This document shows, piece by piece, positions 24,671 through 32,054 of a stretch of 64,000 bases of DNA. The stretch's first letter is position 1. Each line of letters opens with the position of its first letter. The stretch spans positions 1 through 64,000 of the forward strand of contig NZ_FPIR01000011.1 of assembly GCF_900119155.1 (NCBI RefSeq), in the 5' to 3' direction. The translations under genes and the position numbers were made by a program. The stretch comes from Ruminococcus sp. YE71. Its GTDB lineage: Bacteria > Bacillota > Clostridia > Oscillospirales > Ruminococcaceae. Under the pieces are notes generated by a model. That model worked only from the letters and a program-made list of their open reading frames with translations. It made no database searches and was not told the DNA's origin.

Positions 24671-25572
24671 TGCCGATAAGACTGAAAGAATCGCTTCCCG
24701 TGATAGAGAAGCTGAAAAAAGAGAACATATTCGCGATGACCGAAGAACGCGCATCGCATCAGGACATCCGCGAGCTGAAAATAGCGGTGCTGAACCTCAT
24801 GCCCAAAAAGCAGGAGACCGAGCATCAGCTCCTTCGCCTGCTCTCAAACTCGCCTTTGCAGATAGAGGTGACCTTCATACGGCTCGTGACCCATCAGTAC
24901 AAGAACACCTCGATGAGCTACCTTCTGAAAAACTACCAGCCCTTCTATCAGATAGAGAACAAGTATTTTGACGGGCTGATAATCACGGGCGCACCCGTCG
25001 AAAAGCTGGAATATGAGGACGTGGATTACTGGAACGAGTTCACTTCCATCCTCGAATGGAGCAGGATACACGTCACCTCGACGCTGTATCTGTGCTGGGC
25101 AGCGCAGGCAGGGCTGTACTATCACTACGGCGTGCCGAAGTACGAGCTTGACAGAAAACTGTCGGGCATCTACAGACACAAAGTGAATGATGTGAACAAC
25201 GAGCTCGTGAGAGGTTTCGACAGGTATTTCTTCGCGCCCCATTCGCGTCACACGGGCGTCAGGAGGGAGGATATTCTCATCGCCGACGGGCTCACGATAA
25301 TCGCGGAGTCGGAGGAGGCAGGGCCGTATCTCGTCACCGATGACGGCAAGAACATCTTCGTCAACGGCCATCCCGAGTACGACCTTCACAGGCTTGCGGA
25401 GGAATACGAACGCGACCTCGGAAAAGGGCTCGCCCCTGAGATACCCGCGAATTATTTCCCCGATGACGACCCTTCGCAGGAACCTGTGAGCAGGTGGATC
25501 TCGGCATCGGGTCTGCTGTTCTCGAACTGGCTGAATTACTTCGTATATCAGGTCACACCTTACGAATTCTGA
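24670..25572 (+). CDS. metA: Homoserine O-acetyltransferase (MetA family)
   Basis: A 300-residue enzyme that activates homoserine for methionine synthesis. The catalytic cysteine is C142 in LCWAAQAG, and the HPEYD stretch (about 235) carries the His and Glu of the triad. Residue 111 is Glu (GAPVEKLE); in this family Glu at 111 marks acetyl-CoA use and Gly marks succinyl-CoA use, so acetyltransferase activity is predicted despite the usual succinyltransferase name. The length is normal. It lies in an operon with LysR behind the Met-rich leader. Confidence 0.93.
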   Translation: MPIRLKESLPVIEKLKKENIFAMTEERASHQDIRELKIAVLNLMPKKQETEHQLLRLLSNSPLQIEVTFIRLVTHQYKNTSMSYLLKNYQPFYQIENKYFDGLIITGAPVEKLEYEDVDYWNEFTSILEWSRIHVTSTLYLCWAAQAGLYYHYGVPKYELDRKLSGIYRHKVNDVNNELVRGFDRYFFAPHSRHTGVRREDILIADGLTIIAESEEAGPYLVTDDGKNIFVNGHPEYDLHRLAEEYERDLGKGLAPEIPANYFPDDDPSQEPVSRWISASGLLFSNWLNYFVYQVTPYEF

Positions 25573-25586
25573 GAATATACACCACG

Positions 25587-25638
25587 AAAAAAGATCGGGC
25601 AGTACCGAACCTGTGTATGGTACTGCCCGACCTTTTTT
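25587..25638. terminator. Bidirectional terminator between metA and the sulfur operon
   Basis: A 12-bp GC-rich stem (25595-25606 with 25619-25630) extended by A/T pairs on both sides, placed between convergent genes. Confidence 0.9.
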
Positions 25639-25658
25639 CTGTATTGATCTGAGAGCGA

Positions 25659-26735
25659 TCAGCTCACATCAACTTTGTAGTACAGCTCTTTGGCGAAGTC
25701 CTTCGGGTCGCTTTGCAGGTAGCCTATCTGCGAAAGTCCGTTCACGAAGTACTGAACGTTCTCCTGCACCTTTGCATCCCATTCAGACCCGTGCTCGGAT
25801 GCGGAGGGGTAGCCGTAGCTCTTTATCAGCTGGACTGCCAGCTCCTTGTCCTCGATAGCCGAATGCTTCTTTTCGGTAATGATGTCCACCGCTTCCTCGG
25901 GGTTCTCGTAGATCCATTCCTGAGCCTTTCTGTAGGCTTTCAGAAGGTCTGCAATCTGCTGCGGATCTTCCTTTATCAGCTTGTTGGAAGCGTAGAGGAA
26001 GCAGCAGAAGTGATCCTTGAAGAAATCATCGGTGCTGAGGTCGAAAATGATCCTTACCTCGCCTGCCTTTTCCTTGACCGAACCGAGGGGATCCCATACG
26101 GCTGCCACATCAACTTCGCCGTTCTGGAGGGCCTCGAACTCAAGGTTGCCGTCCGAGTAGGGCAGGAAAGTCACCTCGCCGTCGGCAGGGTCTGCCGAGA
26201 TGCCCGCGTTTTCGAGCCAGAGGCTCGCAGTCTGGTGAGGGGTTCCGCCTATCTCGTCAACGGCAATCTTCTTGCCCTTAAGGTCGTTGACGGTGTAGAT
26301 GTCCGAATCGGGTCTGACGGCGAACTTGATGCATCCCTCGTGAAGACCGTCCACCACCTTTACGTCGATGCCGTTCTCGATGGACGGGAAGAACTGGAAG
26401 TCGCCGTTTACTATCGGGATGGTGCCGTTGTTCAGACCGATCTTTCGTGTCTCGAAATCCGCCGAGATAAGCTCAACGTCAAAGCCCTGCTCCGCAAAGA
26501 AGCCCTTTTCGTAGGCGATGTAGATAGGCGCACTGCAAAGCGAGCCGTCCTTGCCGGGTATCTGGATGTGACCGTACTTGAAGTCGCCGTTCGAAGCGGA
26601 AGTGCCCTTCGGGCTGTCTTTTGCTGCCCCGCCGCTGCTGTTTTCATCGGCAGTCGAAGCCGAGCATGATGCCATTATGCTCACCGCACATACAAGCGCC
26701 GTAAATGCTCCTATTATCCTGTTTTTCCTTTTCAT
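25659..26735 (-). CDS. ABC transporter substrate-binding lipoprotein, NitT/TauT type
   Basis: A 358-residue lipoprotein with a lipobox ending ASC near residue 23 and the NMT1/SsuA-like binding fold: APIYIAYEKGFFAEQGFDVEL near the N-terminus, DLKGKKIAVDEIGGTPH in the middle. Relatives bind aliphatic sulfonates, taurine, nitrate or other small compounds. The start at 26735 is chosen because GGGAGG precedes it by a normal distance. It is the last gene of the cysK-nitrogenase-like operon; no permease or ATPase gene is adjacent, so these must lie elsewhere. A sulfur compound as ligand is inferred from context. Confidence 0.88.
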   Translation of the reverse strand: MKRKNRIIGAFTALVCAVSIMASCSASTADENSSGGAAKDSPKGTSASNGDFKYGHIQIPGKDGSLCSAPIYIAYEKGFFAEQGFDVELISADFETRKIGLNNGTIPIVNGDFQFFPSIENGIDVKVVDGLHEGCIKFAVRPDSDIYTVNDLKGKKIAVDEIGGTPHQTASLWLENAGISADPADGEVTFLPYSDGNLEFEALQNGEVDVAAVWDPLGSVKEKAGEVRIIFDLSTDDFFKDHFCCFLYASNKLIKEDPQQIADLLKAYRKAQEWIYENPEEAVDIITEKKHSAIEDKELAVQLIKSYGYPSASEHGSEWDAKVQENVQYFVNGLSQIGYLQSDPKDFAKELYYKVDVS

Positions 26736-26778
26736 GATTATTCCTCCCATATTTTAGTCTCGCATACGGGGCGGCGTT

Positions 26779-27153
26779 TCAGACCCTTCGGTGAAACTCC
26801 ACCCTTTCAAGGTATGCGGTTATCTTTTTCAGTGCTGTTTCGATATCGCACTCGATGTCAAAGGCGTAGATGCCGTTTCGTTCAAGGTACTTTATGACCT
26901 TTCTGCCGAAGCTCTTGCAGAGCACGCATTTGCAGTCGCTCACGGGCTCCGTGCCTGTGTGTTCGGAGCATCCGCCGCCGTTTCCGCTGCATCCTTCGTG
27001 GGGATGCGGCGTGCTTTTCACTTCCGCGGGGCGTATCTCGGCGAGGGTGATGCCTGCGTCGTCCACCTCGTAGATGCGGAACTGTTCAGCCTGTCCGTAG
27101 GCGGTATCTATGCGGATACCGTCCGAGGACGCAGCTGCTATCCTGTATGACAT
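26779..27153 (-). CDS. NifX/NafY-like cofactor-binding protein with Cys/His-rich insert
   Basis: A 124-residue protein of the dinitrogenase iron-molybdenum cofactor-binding family, whose members carry metal-sulfur clusters to nitrogenase-type enzymes. The start YRIAAASSDGIRIDTAYGQAE and the GQAEQFRIYEV stretch are typical. Residues about 50-80 form an unusual insert with His at 50 and 52 and Cys at 55, 62, 74, 76 and 79, which could bind a cluster or metal directly. It lies 14 bases after the D-like gene and is probably its maturation partner. Confidence 0.8.
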   Translation of the reverse strand: MSYRIAAASSDGIRIDTAYGQAEQFRIYEVDDAGITLAEIRPAEVKSTPHPHEGCSGNGGGCSEHTGTEPVSDCKCVLCKSFGRKVIKYLERNGIYAFDIECDIETALKKITAYLERVEFHRRV

Positions 27154-27167
27154 ACCTCACCTCCGCT

Positions 27168-28688
27168 TCATTTTTTGTGGTAGCTGAACGGGTCGCGATC
27201 GTACCATCCGCGCTTGTAGGGCGATTCGTAATTCTCGCCGAGATGCTTGAAGAACGAGCCGCTGTCCAGTGCGAATGCGAGTTTTTTCGCGACCTGATAC
27301 ACGCCGCTGAACCCGAAATATGAGCTACCCACATCAAACTCTGGTATGGTGTTGAAGCCCAGCTTCGAGGGGACGGCGTTGTAGCCTGCATGGACGAGCA
27401 CGATGTCGGGATCGAGCTTTCGTATCTGGTTGACATACTCGAAGGGCTGGTCGCTGACGATGACCGACAGCTCGGGCAGTCTGTCCGAGAGCTCGTCAAA
27501 GACGGGGTCGGCGTTGGTGTCGTACAGGTATCCAACCAGCCCGACTATCTCAAGCCCCAGCTCCTGTAAGAGATACGCTTCGTTAGCCGACCTCACGCTG
27601 CCGCCCGTTATCAGGATGCGCTTGCCCTTTATCTTCTCTTTCAGCGGCTCAAGGGCTTTGAGGAGTAGCTGTTCCTCGCTGTCGGCAAGGCGCTTCGCAC
27701 GTTCTTCCAGTCCGAAATGCGCGCCGATTCCGATGAGCCATTCCTTCGTCGCCCTGATGCCGAGGGGCATCTTCACGAAAGAGGGGATGCCGTACTTGTC
27801 GCGCAGATAGCTGAGTATGTAGTCATCGTGCATCTCGCAGAGGCTGACGTTCAGCGCCGCCTCCGAGAAGAACCTTATCTTGTCGCTGTTGGCGTACTCC
27901 GCCATGACGTTCACGTTAAGGTCGAGCAGGTTCAGCAGACGGGTCAGCTCCTGTTCGTCGGGAGCGCCCGAGGACTCCAGCGACATCAGGTTAACGTTGT
28001 GGGCGCGTTTGTACTCGTAGGCGTCGGCGCGGATGAGCGAGAGCCCGTCGGCCTCGCTTGCGGGAACGTAGTCCTTGTAGGGTATAGGCTCAAACTTGAT
28101 GTGCCTGAACAGCGAGTGGTAGAACGCGTCGTAGGCGCTCGACACCACCCTCGAACGGAATCCGGGACAGTGTACGGCGGTCAGCTGTGAGGAGACCACC
28201 TTCTGCTCGTCGTTGATTATCTGTTCGATGTCGTCGCCCATGATGTTCGGCGCACAGGTGGAGATCACGAAGATGATCTCGGGACGGAAGGTGCGGTCGG
28301 CATACTCGATGGTCTCTTTCAGCTTCTTTTCGCTGCCCGTGATTATCTCTGTGTCGGTGAGGTTGGTGGAGAGCCAGTTGAAGGGCTTTACAGGGAGCCC
28401 TCTTGCCGACTTGCCGAAATTGGTCGAAGGGATGAGGGTGTGCAGGGCGGTGCCGCAGCCGATGGGGCCGTGCATGATGATGACGGAGTTCTCTATCGTG
28501 CTGCTCATGATTATCGACAGGGACATCTGACAGGCGCTGCTGGACTGCCAGAATCGTCTGTCCTTGCCTTTCAGACAGCCGCAGCGTGAGCAGTCAACAA
28601 GCTCACAGCTCGAACCGTGAAAGGCGTCGGAAGTCTCCATGCGCTCCTCTCTTGTGGGTGGGATACTGCTTTTAAAATAGTTTTCCAT
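27168..28688 (-). CDS. Nitrogenase-like component, NifD-like subunit
   Basis: A 506-residue nitrogenase component 1-type oxidoreductase. The three P-cluster-type cysteines are present (C53 in SACQMS, C78 in HGPIGCG, C145 in STCAPNIMGDD). C284 in LNVSLCEMHDDY aligns with the NifD cysteine that holds the active-site cofactor, but the position of the NifD cofactor histidine (near residue 449, NTIPEFDVG) has no His by my alignment. An extra N-terminal cysteine group (C28, C33, C36, C38) is seen. It follows the K-like gene with AAGGAGGG before its ATG. Context with cysK and a TauT-type binding protein suggests reductive sulfur release, as for methylthio-alkane reductase, not N2 fixation. Confidence 0.85.
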   Translation of the reverse strand: MENYFKSSIPPTREERMETSDAFHGSSCELVDCSRCGCLKGKDRRFWQSSSACQMSLSIIMSSTIENSVIIMHGPIGCGTALHTLIPSTNFGKSARGLPVKPFNWLSTNLTDTEIITGSEKKLKETIEYADRTFRPEIIFVISTCAPNIMGDDIEQIINDEQKVVSSQLTAVHCPGFRSRVVSSAYDAFYHSLFRHIKFEPIPYKDYVPASEADGLSLIRADAYEYKRAHNVNLMSLESSGAPDEQELTRLLNLLDLNVNVMAEYANSDKIRFFSEAALNVSLCEMHDDYILSYLRDKYGIPSFVKMPLGIRATKEWLIGIGAHFGLEERAKRLADSEEQLLLKALEPLKEKIKGKRILITGGSVRSANEAYLLQELGLEIVGLVGYLYDTNADPVFDELSDRLPELSVIVSDQPFEYVNQIRKLDPDIVLVHAGYNAVPSKLGFNTIPEFDVGSSYFGFSGVYQVAKKLAFALDSGSFFKHLGENYESPYKRGWYDRDPFSYHKK

Positions 28689-28703
28689 GCTGTTTATCCC
28701 TCC

Positions 28704-30038
28704 TTATCTTCCCGAAAGGGGAACGCTGATGAGGTCTTCGAGCAGCGTCAGTCCGCCGCGGAAGCCTGCATAGCCCCTGTTTGCGATGAGCCTGCTGCGC
28801 ACGGGATAGCTGACAGCAAGAGTCAGCGCCCCCAGCGTGTCGGCGGCGTATTTGTCGATGCTGCTGCCCACCAGGTAGAACGGCGAATGTGCGTCGAAAT
28901 ATCTGTCGCCGCGGTCGCGGAAATGCTTTTTCGAGAGGTGCCATTCTATATTCTTTGCGTTCGGCTCGAACAGCAGTTCGGCGCCGAGACCTGTGCTGCG
29001 AAAAGCCTCCTCGGCTGCGGCTTTCCTGTTTTTCGAGAGGATGTCGGTGATGATGACATCCTCAACGTGCCAGCCCAGCTCCTCCGACAGGAACCCTGCG
29101 AGGGGAAGCGCGTAGTTGGAATTCGCGACCACCGCCGAGTAGTAGAAAAACTGCGAATTCGTGATGACATCCACTGTTTTCGCGAAGTAGCGGTAGTAGC
29201 TCTCCTTCTCCTCCTCGATGACCTTATCGAGCAGTTTCTTGCTTATCTTGATGTGCTTTGCCAGCCCGCGCAGGAACTTTTCCGTGGCGTATGCGCCTAT
29301 CGGCAGGTCGGCAGTGAAGTACGGCGTGCCGAACTTCTTCTCGAAATTCTTCACGAAGCCCGTGCCCCATACGTGCGAGAAGTGTATGTTCAGCGACGCT
29401 GCCGAGGAACTGCGCACGTTCTCGAAGGTCTGGTCGGGGGTGAAGAAGGTGTTGACCTTCAGCCCCAGCCGTTCCAGCAGGCGTTTTATCTCGGTCAGGT
29501 CGCCCCTGAAAAAGGGGTCGAAGTTCGGAACGATGCCGAAGATATTCACGAGCTTCGGGTCTTTTTTCTCGGCAGGCTGAACGAAGCCGTTGAAGATGCC
29601 GTCAAGGACTATCTCGTAGCCCGCGTAGGCGTCGCCGCTGAAACTCGGGGTGTTGACCGCCGTCACGGGGGTCTCCGCGTCCTCGAATTCCCTCACGACC
29701 GCCTGAACGTCGTCGCCTATCATCTCGGTCATACATCCTGTCGTCACCACGAAAAGCTCGGCGTCGAGAAGTTCCTGTGCGGATTTTATCTCCTCTCTGA
29801 GCCTGTCGGCACCGCCGAAAACGACGTGCTTTTCGCGGATGGCGCTGGTGGGTATCTGAGTGCCGCCGCAGTAGCCCTCGCCGTTGTAGCCCGAACAGAA
29901 CGAGATGGGGTTGGTGAGGTTTCCCGCGCAGCCCTCAGCCGCATGGGAAATGGCTATCACATGGGGGAGCGCGTTAATCGTCGCGAGAGCACCGCCCTGC
30001 GCACAGGTCGTGCGGGGCTGTTCAATTTGTTCTGACAT
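28704..30038 (-). CDS. Nitrogenase-like component, NifK-like subunit
   Basis: A 444-residue partner of the D-like subunit. C12 (TTCAQGGA), C37 (HAAEGCAGN) and C102 (TTGCMTEMIGDD) match the three NifK P-cluster ligands, and NTPSF matches the NifK TPSF stretch. It lacks the long N-terminal extension of true NifK. It is encoded before the D-like gene, the reverse of nifDK order. It starts 17 bases after the cysK stop and clearly belongs to the same operon. No nifH-, nifB-, nifE- or nifN-like gene is in the window. Confidence 0.85.
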   Translation of the reverse strand: MSEQIEQPRTTCAQGGALATINALPHVIAISHAAEGCAGNLTNPISFCSGYNGEGYCGGTQIPTSAIREKHVVFGGADRLREEIKSAQELLDAELFVVTTGCMTEMIGDDVQAVVREFEDAETPVTAVNTPSFSGDAYAGYEIVLDGIFNGFVQPAEKKDPKLVNIFGIVPNFDPFFRGDLTEIKRLLERLGLKVNTFFTPDQTFENVRSSSAASLNIHFSHVWGTGFVKNFEKKFGTPYFTADLPIGAYATEKFLRGLAKHIKISKKLLDKVIEEEKESYYRYFAKTVDVITNSQFFYYSAVVANSNYALPLAGFLSEELGWHVEDVIITDILSKNRKAAAEEAFRSTGLGAELLFEPNAKNIEWHLSKKHFRDRGDRYFDAHSPFYLVGSSIDKYAADTLGALTLAVSYPVRSRLIANRGYAGFRGGLTLLEDLISVPLSGR

Positions 30039-30054
30039 TCTGACTCAGCTCCCT

Positions 30055-31032
30055 TCATGCTTTTTCGGCGGCGGACTTCTTCTCGAAGTGCGTCTCGTCG
30101 GGGTATCTGTACAGCTCGGTGGAGAGGTATCTTTCGCCCGTGTCGGGAAGCACCGCGACTATGACCTTGCCCTTGTTTTCGGGGCGCTTAGCCAGCTGAA
30201 CTGCCGCATATGCCGCCGCTCCCGAGGAGATCCCCACGAGCAGACCTTCCTTTCTGCCGAGCAGACGCGAGGTGTCTATCGCCTCGTCGCTGCGTATCCT
30301 GATGACCTCGTCTATCACGCTCTCGTCCAGCACCTTCGGGACGAATCCCGGACCGATGCCCTGTATCTTGTGGGGTCCCGACTTTCCGCCCGAGAGGACT
30401 GCCGACTCGTTCGGCTCAACTGCCGCCGCGTAGACCGAGGGCTTCTTCGCCTTCAGACCTCTTGCAAGACCCGTGACGGTACCGCCCGTGCCTGCGCCTG
30501 CGACGATTATATCCACCTGACCGTCGGTGTCGCGCCATATCTCATCAGCGGTGGTGAGTTCGTGAGCCCTCGCGTTGGCAGGGTTCTCAAACTGCTGGAG
30601 GATCACGCTGTTCTCTATCTGAGCGTTCAGCGCTTCGGCTTTTCTGACGGCACCTTTCATGCCTGCCGCACCCGGGGTCAGGATGACCTGTGCGCCGAGG
30701 GCGGTCACGAGGGTGCGCCTTTCGATGCTCATGGTGTCGGGCATGGTCAGTATCACATTATATCCTCTCGATGCGCCTACGAAAGCGAGTCCCACGCCCG
30801 TGTTTCCCGATGTGGGTTCGATTATTGTCGAGCCTTCTTTCAGCACGCCCTTTTCCTCGGCGTCGATTATCATTGCGTATGCTATCCTGTCCTTGACAGA
30901 ACCTGCGGGATTGAAGTACTCCAGTTTAAAGTAAAGCTCGGCTTCAAGTCCCTGTTCCGCAAGGAAACGGTTTGCTTTCAGAAGCGGTGTGTTTCCGATT
31001 AGGTCGGTAAGTATCTGTGCCGCTTTTATCAT
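30055..31032 (-). CDS. cysK: Cysteine synthase (O-acetylserine sulfhydrylase)
   Basis: A 325-residue pyridoxal-phosphate enzyme that makes cysteine from O-acetylserine and sulfide. The cofactor lysine is K47 in NPAGSVKDR, with EPTSGNTG and GAGTGGTVTG phosphate-binding loops and GISSGAAAYA. It is the first gene of the operon with the nitrogenase-like genes, which would supply it with sulfide or a thiol if they release sulfur. The last 20 residues are charged and probably flexible. Confidence 0.95.
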   Translation of the reverse strand: MIKAAQILTDLIGNTPLLKANRFLAEQGLEAELYFKLEYFNPAGSVKDRIAYAMIIDAEEKGVLKEGSTIIEPTSGNTGVGLAFVGASRGYNVILTMPDTMSIERRTLVTALGAQVILTPGAAGMKGAVRKAEALNAQIENSVILQQFENPANARAHELTTADEIWRDTDGQVDIIVAGAGTGGTVTGLARGLKAKKPSVYAAAVEPNESAVLSGGKSGPHKIQGIGPGFVPKVLDESVIDEVIRIRSDEAIDTSRLLGRKEGLLVGISSGAAAYAAVQLAKRPENKGKVIVAVLPDTGERYLSTELYRYPDETHFEKKSAAEKA

Positions 31033-31072
31033 AGCTTTTCACTCCTTGTACATTTGATTTAAGTACTACTAT

Positions 31073-31101
31073 ATTATATAATATCGGCAGATGGTTGTCT
31101 A
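31073..31101 (-). promoter_or_regulatory. Promoter of the cysK-nitrogenase-like operon
   Basis: Minus strand: TAGACA (31096-31101), a 17-base spacer, TATAAT (31073-31078). An AT-rich palindromic stretch (ATATTATATAATAT) overlaps the -10 region and may hold a regulator site. Confidence 0.6.
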
Positions 31102-31288
31102 ATTCATTTTTATTAGAGTTGATTATCTGCAAAACCTATAACTGAACGCTGAAGGTAAAGAAAAAAGCTATAAAGCGCCCCGGCCTTGTGATGCGTACAA
31201 AGCAGGGGCATGACGGCTGTCAGGTCTTTATCCGTAACGAGCCGCATATGATGACAGTATGCGAAAAAAACAACTGTGGGGTGATGAT

Positions 31289-31996
31289 ATGTTCGGACTT
31301 CTGATAAAGCTCCTGACCGAAAATCTTCTGCCGTTCGCGCTTCATTTCGAGAGTGCGGGGAAGTTCCCGAAGCCGCTGTCGGCGAAGGAGGAGCGTGAGT
31401 GCTTTGAGCGTATGGCGGCAGGCGACAGCAAGGCTCGCGACAAGCTCATCAGCCACAATCTAAGGCTTGTGGCTCACATCGTGAAAAAGTACACTCCGAA
31501 CGGCTCGGACGACGCCGATGACCTTATCTCCATCGGCACGATAGGGCTGATAAAGGCGGTGGGGACGTTCGACTATTCAAAGGGGTGCAGGTTCGCGACC
31601 TACGGGGCGAGGTGCGTTTCAAACGAGATACTCATGCACTTCCGCGCCACGAAAAAGCTCGCGGCAGAGGTCAGCATCGACGAGTCGGTGGACGTTGACA
31701 AGAACGGCAACTGCCTGACTCTAATCGACATCCTTGCCGACGACAGTATGCCCGTGGACGAGAAGGTGGGGCTTGAGACCGCTATTCGGACGATGCTCGG
31801 GAAGGTGGAGACCGTCCTTGACGAGCGTGAGCGCGAGGTGATACGTATGCGCTACGGACTGGACGGGAAAGCGCCTCTGCCCCAGCGCGAGACCGCAGAA
31901 CATCTCGGCATCTCGCGTTCGTATGTCTCGCGGATAGAGAAACGCGCCCTCGAAAAGCTGCGCAGCGAACTCGGCGAGGGGCTTTTCGGACTGTAA
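31289..31996 (+). CDS. sigK: RNA polymerase sporulation sigma factor SigK
   Basis: A 235-residue sigma-70 family factor. The N-terminal FPKPLS stretch, HNLRLVAHIVKKY, DLISIGTIGLIKAV (region 2), the NEILMHFRA stretch, and GISRSYVSRIEKRALEKL (region 4) match SigK closely. SigK drives late mother-cell genes in sporulation. The frame is intact, with no skin-type interruption. The ATG at 31289 is preceded by GGGGTGAT; an in-frame ATG at 31259 would add ten residues, and the choice is not certain. Confidence 0.88.
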   Translation: MFGLLIKLLTENLLPFALHFESAGKFPKPLSAKEERECFERMAAGDSKARDKLISHNLRLVAHIVKKYTPNGSDDADDLISIGTIGLIKAVGTFDYSKGCRFATYGARCVSNEILMHFRATKKLAAEVSIDESVDVDKNGNCLTLIDILADDSMPVDEKVGLETAIRTMLGKVETVLDEREREVIRMRYGLDGKAPLPQRETAEHLGISRSYVSRIEKRALEKLRSELGEGLFGL

Positions 31997-32003
31997 ATGA
32001 CAA

Positions 32004-32030
32004 CGCCGTACAGGGTGTTCCTGTACGGCG
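32004..32030. terminator. Hairpin between sigK and the hydrogenase operon
   Basis: A perfect 11-bp stem (32004-32014 with 32020-32030) between convergent genes. There is no good T-run on the plus side, so efficiency is uncertain. Confidence 0.6.
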
Positions 32031-32054
32031 AGTCTTAAGTATGTCTTATCGCAG

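Noticed and set aside
27168-30038. True nitrogenase for N2 fixation
   Set aside because: No nifH, nifB, nifE or nifN is near, the subunits are short, the cofactor histidine appears to be missing and the neighbours are sulfur genes.
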